Source: Acidobacteriota bacterium (GTDB taxonomy: Bacteria; Acidobacteriota; Terriglobia; Terriglobales; Acidobacteriaceae). Taken from it: 8,171 nt of DNA. Below are positions 1 through 8,171 of the stretch, piece after piece. The notes beneath the pieces were generated by a model. The model did no database searches and was not told the origin of the DNA. It was given only the letters and a program-made list of their open reading frames with translations. The position numbers and the translations under genes were made by a program. The stretch is from contig JAGWML010000136.1 in NCBI GenBank assembly GCA_028873155.1, forward strand, positions 1 through 8,171. The letters run 5' to 3'. The stretch's first letter is position 1; each line of letters starts with the position of its first letter.

Positions 1-2
1 GG

Positions 3-1226
3 CACCCGCCCGCTGAAGCAGCAAACTTTGCGCCCCTGGCTTCAATGAGGGTCCTGCAACCCGGTTCCAAGGTGCGTGTAACCGGCGTGTGCTTTGTGGC
101 AAGCTCGAACTTTCTGAACTCAAAGGCGCCCTTCAATATTCTGCTGCGTTCGGCGGGTGATCTACAGATCATTTCGGCTGCGCCCTGGTCCACGGCGCAC
201 AATCTGCTGCGGCTGGTGGCGCTGCTGGCAGTGGTTGTGCTGGTGGTGTTTATCTGGGGCTGGACGCTGCGGAGGCGGGTGCGGCAACAGACGGCCGTGA
301 TTACGGCGCGGATTGAAGCCGAGGCAGCGCAGGAACGGCGGCTGGTGCAATTGGAGCAATGGCGCAGCCGCATTCTGGAAGACATCAACAGCTCGCGGCC
401 ACTGGGCGAGATTCTCGACCACATCATGGAGATGGTTTCATTCCTGCTGCGCGGTGCGTCCTGCTGGTGCGAACTGACGGACGGAACGCGATACGGCAAA
501 ACGCCGATACAGCGCAGCGGGCTGCGAGTGATCGGCAAGGAGATTACGTCGCCCGCGGGCGGATCGCTGGGCATTTTGCACGCCGCGATTATCGGCAGGC
601 CCGCGAATGCACAGGAAGAATCGGCCGCACTGGCGCAGGGCGTGCGGCTGGCCTCGCTGGCGATGGAGACGCGCAAGCTGTACTCCGACCTGGTGTATCG
701 ATCGGAGTTTGACCTGCTGACGGATGTGTACAACCGCTTCTCGCTGGAGAAGTATCTGGAAGAGCAGATCGAGAAAGCACGCGAGCGGTCGACAGTGCTG
801 GGACTGATCTATCTCGACCTGGACGAGTTCAAGCAGGTGAACGATATGTACGGCCACCACGTTGGCGACCTGTATCTGCAGGAGGTGGCGGCGCGGATGC
901 GGCGGCAACTGCGCACCGGCGACATGCTGGCGCGGCTGGGTGGCGACGAGTTTGCGGCCCTTGTGCCAGTGGTGCGGACGCAGGCCGATGTGGAAGAGAT
1001 CTGCCAGCGCCTGGAGCATTGCTTTGACGCGCCGTTTGAAGTAGAGCATTATCTGCTGCGCGGGTCTGCGAGCCTGGGCATTGCGCTGTATCCGATTGAC
1101 GGAACGACCCCTGAGACGCTGTTGAAGGCGGCGGACACGGCGATGTACATCGCCAAGGAGAGCAAGCGGCACTCGGGCGCCATGCCGTCACAGAGCATGA
1201 CGCCGGGGCTGCCCTTCCGGGATTGA
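3..1226 (+). CDS. Membrane-anchored diguanylate cyclase (GGDEF), 5' end outside window
   Basis: This gene encodes a probable c-di-GMP synthase that condenses two GTP at the inner membrane. The frame stays open to the left edge, so the first methionine seen (position 45) is probably internal. Residue numbers count from that Met. Residues 1-45 (PGSKVRVTGVC region) look like the end of an OB-fold-like extracytoplasmic segment found upstream of the membrane helix in acidobacterial sensor proteins. One transmembrane helix spans about 54-74 and is followed by an Arg-rich stop-transfer stretch and a short coiled coil to about 105. Residues 105-215 are GAF-like but weak. The GGDEF domain covers about 222-375: the metal-site segment DLDEF is at 258-262, GGDEF at 299-303 (nt 939-953), and an RTGD inhibitory site at 290-293, exactly five residues upstream. 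Catalysis and product feedback both look intact. No EAL domain follows. The signal sensed is unknown. Confidence 0.9.
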   Translation, partial: HPPAEAANFAPLASMRVLQPGSKVRVTGVCFVASSNFLNSKAPFNILLRSAGDLQIISAAPWSTAHNLLRLVALLAVVVLVVFIWGWTLRRRVRQQTAVITARIEAEAAQERRLVQLEQWRSRILEDINSSRPLGEILDHIMEMVSFLLRGASCWCELTDGTRYGKTPIQRSGLRVIGKEITSPAGGSLGILHAAIIGRPANAQEESAALAQGVRLASLAMETRKLYSDLVYRSEFDLLTDVYNRFSLEKYLEEQIEKARERSTVLGLIYLDLDEFKQVNDMYGHHVGDLYLQEVAARMRRQLRTGDMLARLGGDEFAALVPVVRTQADVEEICQRLEHCFDAPFEVEHYLLRGSASLGIALYPIDGTTPETLLKAADTAMYIAKESKRHSGAMPSQSMTPGLPFRD

Positions 1227-1544
1227 TCGACGAAGGGGGAGCGCTATCGTTGGGAAAAGTGGGCTCGCCGCACCGAGATGCTCAATCCGCCCACCGACGA
1301 CTCAAGATCGCTAAATAGGGGAGAACAGCAAAGGATTCGATACGCTCTGCGCTGTCTGCTTGCGCATACCGTCCGCCTATCTCACTTAGCTCCCAACTTA
1401 TCCGTGCAAGAGATATGAGTCTGCTTCCGGCCCATATCAAATCTGTCGCAGGTAAAGAGAGACCTCCCGGATACCTGTAACTCGCGAAGTAACTCCGCGG
1501 CAACAAGAACTCTCTCCCGCTACGAACGGAAGCTGCCGCGTCTG
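1227..1544. other. Gene-free stretch, left half of intergenic region
   Basis: About 320 bases separate the cyclase stop from the promoter of the next gene. I see no convincing gene, riboswitch or intrinsic terminator for the cyclase here. Base composition is visibly less GC-rich than the flanking coding sequence. Short open frames on either strand lack ribosome binding sites and recognisable protein character. The only structured items are small inverted repeats: CAGGTA/TACCTG at 1449-1454 and 1472-1477 with a 17-base gap, and a second pair described separately. Either could be a regulator site or chance. Confidence 0.6.
1496..1540. repeat. Imperfectly spaced inverted repeat just upstream of the promoter
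   Basis: The arms CGCGGCA (1496-1502) and TGCCGCG (1534-1540) are a perfect 7-base inverted pair separated by 31 bases. The right arm ends four bases before the -35 hexamer at 1545. The position would suit a regulator binding site or DNA looping, but 7-base GC-rich arms at this distance can arise by chance. No family assignment is possible. Confidence 0.3.
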
Positions 1545-1573
1545 TTGACAAGCTGTGCTGGACAGGCTACGAT
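1545..1573 (+). promoter_or_regulatory. Predicted sigma-70-type promoter for the secreted PHI-1-like gene
   Basis: The -35 element TTGACA (1545-1550) matches the consensus perfectly. After exactly 17 bases comes the -10 element TACGAT (1568-1573), which matches TATAAT at four of six positions including the key first A and last T. A start of transcription is expected near 1580. That gives a leader of about 185 bases before the ATG at 1765. It is the only good housekeeping promoter I could pick out in the intergenic region. Confidence 0.65.
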
Positions 1574-1586
1574 TCGTCCATTCTTT

Positions 1587-1616
1587 GGGCCTCTGAAGCG
1601 ATTCAGAGGGTCTCCC
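1587..1616 (+). promoter_or_regulatory. 5' leader hairpin with GNRA tetraloop
   Basis: CCTCTGAA (1590-1597) and TTCAGAGG (1602-1609) form a perfect 8-bp stem closed by a GCGA tetraloop, a stable GNRA type. Flanking GGG (1587-1589) can pair with CCC (1614-1616) across a four-base bulge (1610-1613), adding three more pairs. The structure would begin about seven bases from the predicted transcript start. No T-tract follows, so it is not an intrinsic terminator. A 5'-end mRNA stabiliser or a regulatory leader element is more likely. The pairing is seen directly; the function is inferred. Confidence 0.55.
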
Positions 1617-1746
1617 AACCCATGCGAGATTTGTCATTCAGCGGCACAACACATCCCCAGGGTTCGCACACCTGCCGCAGCGCTGCGCGAAGTCATGCAA
1701 CCGATTCATCGTGGCTTTTTCGATCCGGAAGTATCCGACGCGTACC

Positions 1747-1754
1747 AAGGAGGA
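1747..1754 (+). promoter_or_regulatory. Ribosome binding site fixing the start at 1765
   Basis: AAGGAGGA is a near-perfect Shine-Dalgarno sequence whose GGAGG core lies 11 bases before the ATG at 1765. It argues against the in-frame GTG at 1711, which has no such site and would put 18 extra charged and polar residues ahead of a clear signal peptide. Confidence 0.85.
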
Positions 1755-1764
1755 GTCACCGACC

Positions 1765-2823
1765 ATGCAACGTCTTATCCTGAAATGGAATTGTTTCGCC
1801 AGCCTTGCGATTTGCCTTATGGCAGTTGTGCTGCCGGCACAGACCCAGCAAAGTATTAAACCAGTGGGGAACATCACTGCGGCGCCCGGCCTCAAGACTC
1901 ACACGCCCATCGCCACGCCGACCAATCAGAGCCAGGGCAGGGAGCCGATTGCGCCCGGCACCACATCTCCATTCTCAAGGGGCAACAATAGCGAAGATCC
2001 AGGCTCTTCGTACCAGGGTGTCCGCTATCCCGACGACCTGGTGTATCAAGGCGGTCCGACTGTCGAGTCCGCGGAGTTCCATTCAATCTTCATCAACCCG
2101 ACGGCTCAGTGTGCTCCAAACTCCTGCTGGGGTGATCCGATCGGATTTCTTCGCGATCTCTCTGAGAGCCAGTTCATTGGTGTCACTGATCAGTATGTAA
2201 ATTCCAGCGCTCCGGATCGCTACTCGGTGGGCCAGAATTTTTACGTCCCTGCATACTCGCCTTCTTCGGGTCCAGGAATGCCGTTCACGGACCTCGATAT
2301 GGCTGTTGCGGCCTACTTTATTGCTTCGCAGTCGGGCAGCTTTGGGTACGGTCACGTATATCATCTGTTCCTGACGCCTGGACAGGATATCTGCTTCGAC
2401 AATACGTTCAGCACTTGTTACTCCCCCGATAATCCGAGTTCCTTTGCATTCTGCGGCTATCACAACAGCGTGAGCGACACCTCCGGCAATGTCGTACTGT
2501 ACACCGTCGAGCCTTACCAGAATGTGCCAGGTTGCAATGTTCGACCCGGAACCCCCAACGGCCAACTGGCAGACTCGACCAATAACGTCGTGTCGCACGA
2601 AACATTTGAGACGGTCACGGACCCGCTGGGAAGCGCCTGGTGGAACTCGGATAACGTAGGAGCATACGGACAGGAGATTGGCGACGAGTGCTCGTTCGTA
2701 ATCTTTACCTCTACGTCTGCCTATTTTGACCCAAGCGTGGTGCGGCTGAACCACACACTGTACGCGGTGCAGCCGGAGTACAGCAACGCGGCGCACGGCT
2801 GCGCAACCTTCCCGGCGGACTAA
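1765..2823 (+). CDS. Secreted EXORDIUM / phosphate-induced protein 1 (PHI-1)-like protein
   Basis: The 352-residue product begins with a Sec-type signal peptide: basic residues R3 and K7, a hydrophobic core at about 10-23, and likely cleavage after A25. A Pro/Ser/Thr/Asn-rich linker runs to about residue 75. The globular part resembles the PHI-1/EXORDIUM family of cell-wall or secreted proteins. A VYHLFLTPGQDIC segment lies at 198-210 and CGYH at 230-233. HETFETVTDPLGSAWW starts at H278, with H278, E279 and E282 in an HExxE pattern, and EIGDEC is at 304-309. In the plant proteins I recall the same order (VLTSSDV, CGxH, HEIAELxxNPLxxAW, EIGDLC). The His/Glu pattern suggests metal binding and possibly hydrolysis, but no activity is established. 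Eight Cys in the mature part would allow four disulfides. Codons are more AT-rich at third positions than in the neighbours, a weak hint of acquisition. Family assignment is from memory of motifs, with no search run. Confidence 0.7.
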   Translation: MQRLILKWNCFASLAICLMAVVLPAQTQQSIKPVGNITAAPGLKTHTPIATPTNQSQGREPIAPGTTSPFSRGNNSEDPGSSYQGVRYPDDLVYQGGPTVESAEFHSIFINPTAQCAPNSCWGDPIGFLRDLSESQFIGVTDQYVNSSAPDRYSVGQNFYVPAYSPSSGPGMPFTDLDMAVAAYFIASQSGSFGYGHVYHLFLTPGQDICFDNTFSTCYSPDNPSSFAFCGYHNSVSDTSGNVVLYTVEPYQNVPGCNVRPGTPNGQLADSTNNVVSHETFETVTDPLGSAWWNSDNVGAYGQEIGDECSFVIFTSTSAYFDPSVVRLNHTLYAVQPEYSNAAHGCATFPAD

Positions 2824-2843
2824 GGCGCACTGACCTGAATACA

Positions 2844-2870
2844 TTGCGCGGAATGATGTCATCCGCGCAA
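2844..2870. terminator. Hairpin between convergent genes, likely end of the PHI-1-like transcript
   Basis: The arms TTGCGCGGA (2844-2852) and TCCGCGCAA (2862-2870) pair perfectly over 9 bp. The hairpin starts 20 bases after the stop of the plus-strand gene. On the plus strand it is followed by GAAAA rather than a T-run, so it is not a canonical intrinsic terminator there. It may act with the adjoining hairpin or simply protect the 3' end. Confidence 0.45.
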
Positions 2871-2896
2871 GAAAAGGCCCGGCAAGCAGCCGGGCC
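2871..2896 (-). terminator. Intrinsic terminator of the rpoBC operon
   Basis: Read on the minus strand, the arms GGCCCGGC (2896-2889) and GCCGGGCC (2883-2876) form an 8-bp GC stem with a five-base loop. They are followed directly by TTTTC then TT (2875-2869), the layout of a Rho-independent terminator. It begins about 30 bases beyond the rpoC stop. Its T-tract runs into the arm of the neighbouring hairpin. In the plus direction the same stem is followed only by a T-rich but mixed stretch. Confidence 0.8.
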
Positions 2897-2925
2897 ATTG
2901 TGTGTTGCGGTTAAGGATGCCGCGA

Positions 2926-7116
<4,191 letters not shown>

Positions 7117-7121
7117 GGCGA

Positions 7122-7129
7122 CCCTCCTT
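7122..7129 (-). promoter_or_regulatory. Ribosome binding site that decides the rpoC TTG start
   Basis: On the minus strand AAGGAGGG (7129 to 7122) lies five bases ahead of the TTG at 7116-7114. It is the only strong Shine-Dalgarno sequence near the conserved N-terminus, and the resulting FRSNPF start matches where RpoC proteins of this type normally begin. Confidence 0.8.
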
Positions 7130-7162
7130 GGCGGACCTCTCGGCACTCGCCGCGGCTTTTCT

Positions 7163-7195
7163 CCCGGGATGATTCAGGAGTCCTTCCTTCCCGGG
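7163..7195 (-). promoter_or_regulatory. Hairpin in the rpoB-rpoC spacer
   Basis: CCCGGGA and TCCCGGG arms (7163-7169 and 7189-7195) form a 7-bp stem around a 19-base loop. In the minus-strand RNA the loop contains AGGA and TCCT, which can form a small inner stem. The hairpin is followed by AGAAAAG on that strand, so it is not an intrinsic terminator. It lies 34 bases upstream of the rpoC ribosome binding site. Confidence 0.4.
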
Positions 7196-7197
7196 TG

Positions 7198-7211
7198 GCG
7201 GCGATTGCCGC
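7198..7211 (-). promoter_or_regulatory. Short hairpin in the rpoB-rpoC spacer
   Basis: GCGGC and GCCGC arms (7198-7202 and 7207-7211) make a 5-bp all-GC stem with a four-base loop, only two bases from the neighbouring 7163-7195 stem. Alone it would be unremarkable; with its neighbours it makes the spacer notably structured. Confidence 0.3.
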
Positions 7212-7263
7212 TTTCAGAAAGGACCCTCAAACAAACTTTGCGACCGGCAAGCTCAGAGTGTTA

Positions 7264-7289
7264 CCCGGAACCCGCTAGCGGGCTCCGGG
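7264..7289 (-). promoter_or_regulatory. Strong hairpin just after rpoB
   Basis: The near-palindrome at 7264-7289 folds into an 11-pair stem with a CTAG loop and starts 12 bases after the rpoB stop. In minus-strand RNA one pair is a G-U wobble, whereas the plus-strand RNA would have an A-C mismatch, so the fold favours the rpoBC transcript. No T-tract follows (GTAACAC), so full termination is unlikely. Partial attenuation, an RNase processing site or protection of the rpoB 3' end are the likely roles. Confidence 0.5.
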
Positions 7290-7301
7290 CCACTCAATTC
7301 G

Positions 7302-8171
<870 letters not shown>

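Noticed and set aside
22..32. The 11-mer CAAACTTTGCG occurs both at 22-32 and at 7232-7242
   Set aside because: One copy is in coding sequence and the other in the rpoBC spacer, with no extended similarity around them; chance is the simplest explanation.
438..1172. Minus-strand open frame of 244 codons antisense to the GGDEF gene
   Set aside because: It is fully contained in a well-supported coding gene, and its Arg/Gln/His-rich translation looks like a frame shadow.
1282..1637. Short minus-strand open frames in the intergenic region
   Set aside because: No ribosome binding site, no recognisable protein character, and they run across the predicted promoter of the plus-strand gene.
1227..1764. 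Possible c-di-GMP (GEMM) or other riboswitch next to the cyclase gene
   Set aside because: I looked for the GEMM core and did not see it; the only strong structure is the simple GNRA hairpin.
1765..1850. Lipoprotein signal for the PHI-1-like protein (Cys at residue 17)
   Set aside because: The residues before C17 (L-A-I) do not fit a lipobox because the position before Cys should be small. The hydrophobic stretch also continues past it, so ordinary signal-peptidase I cleavage near A25 is more likely.
1545..1859. Plus-strand open frame of 104 codons overlapping the start of the secreted-protein gene
   Set aside because: Its start lies inside the -35 element, so the predicted transcript would not include it, and the overlapping signal-peptide gene is far better supported.

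Overview
The window looks like a chromosomal segment from a GC-rich Acidobacteriota (Acidobacteriaceae / Terriglobia-like) bacterium. The basis is the character of the RpoC and RpoB proteins and the N-terminal architecture of the membrane diguanylate cyclase at the left edge. This is a judgement from remembered sequences, not from a search. There are four protein genes: two on the plus strand (left third) and two on the minus strand (right two thirds). I see no tRNA, rRNA, CRISPR array, insertion sequence or phage gene.

Left part, plus strand. Positions 3-1226 hold the 3' part of a membrane-anchored GGDEF protein (c-di-GMP synthase) with intact catalytic and product-inhibition motifs. A 538-base gene-free stretch (1227-1764) follows. 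Its right half carries a good sigma-70-type promoter (TTGACA, 17-base spacer, TACGAT) and a strong GNRA-capped hairpin near the predicted 5' end of the transcript. A leader of about 185 bases then leads to a textbook ribosome binding site. The gene served, 1765-2823, encodes a secreted, cysteine-rich protein that resembles the EXORDIUM / phosphate-induced protein 1 (PHI-1) family, with an HExxE motif and a downstream EIGDxC motif.

Right part, minus strand. The 3' end of rpoB (entering from the right edge, stop at 7302) is followed by a structured 185-base spacer and complete rpoC (7116 to 2926, TTG start). An intrinsic terminator sits about 30 bases past the rpoC stop. Together rpoB and rpoC encode the beta and beta' subunits that form the RNA polymerase catalytic centre. 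The rpoBC operon converges on the PHI-1-like gene, and the roughly 100 bases between the two stops contain two back-to-back hairpins that probably end transcription from both sides.

The window is mostly ordinary core-genome sequence. I found no convincing new multi-gene system. The points most worth a second look are the PHI-1-like secreted protein, its promoter and hairpin leader, and the hairpin-rich rpoB-rpoC spacer. The long plus-strand open frames across rpoC are codon-bias shadows.
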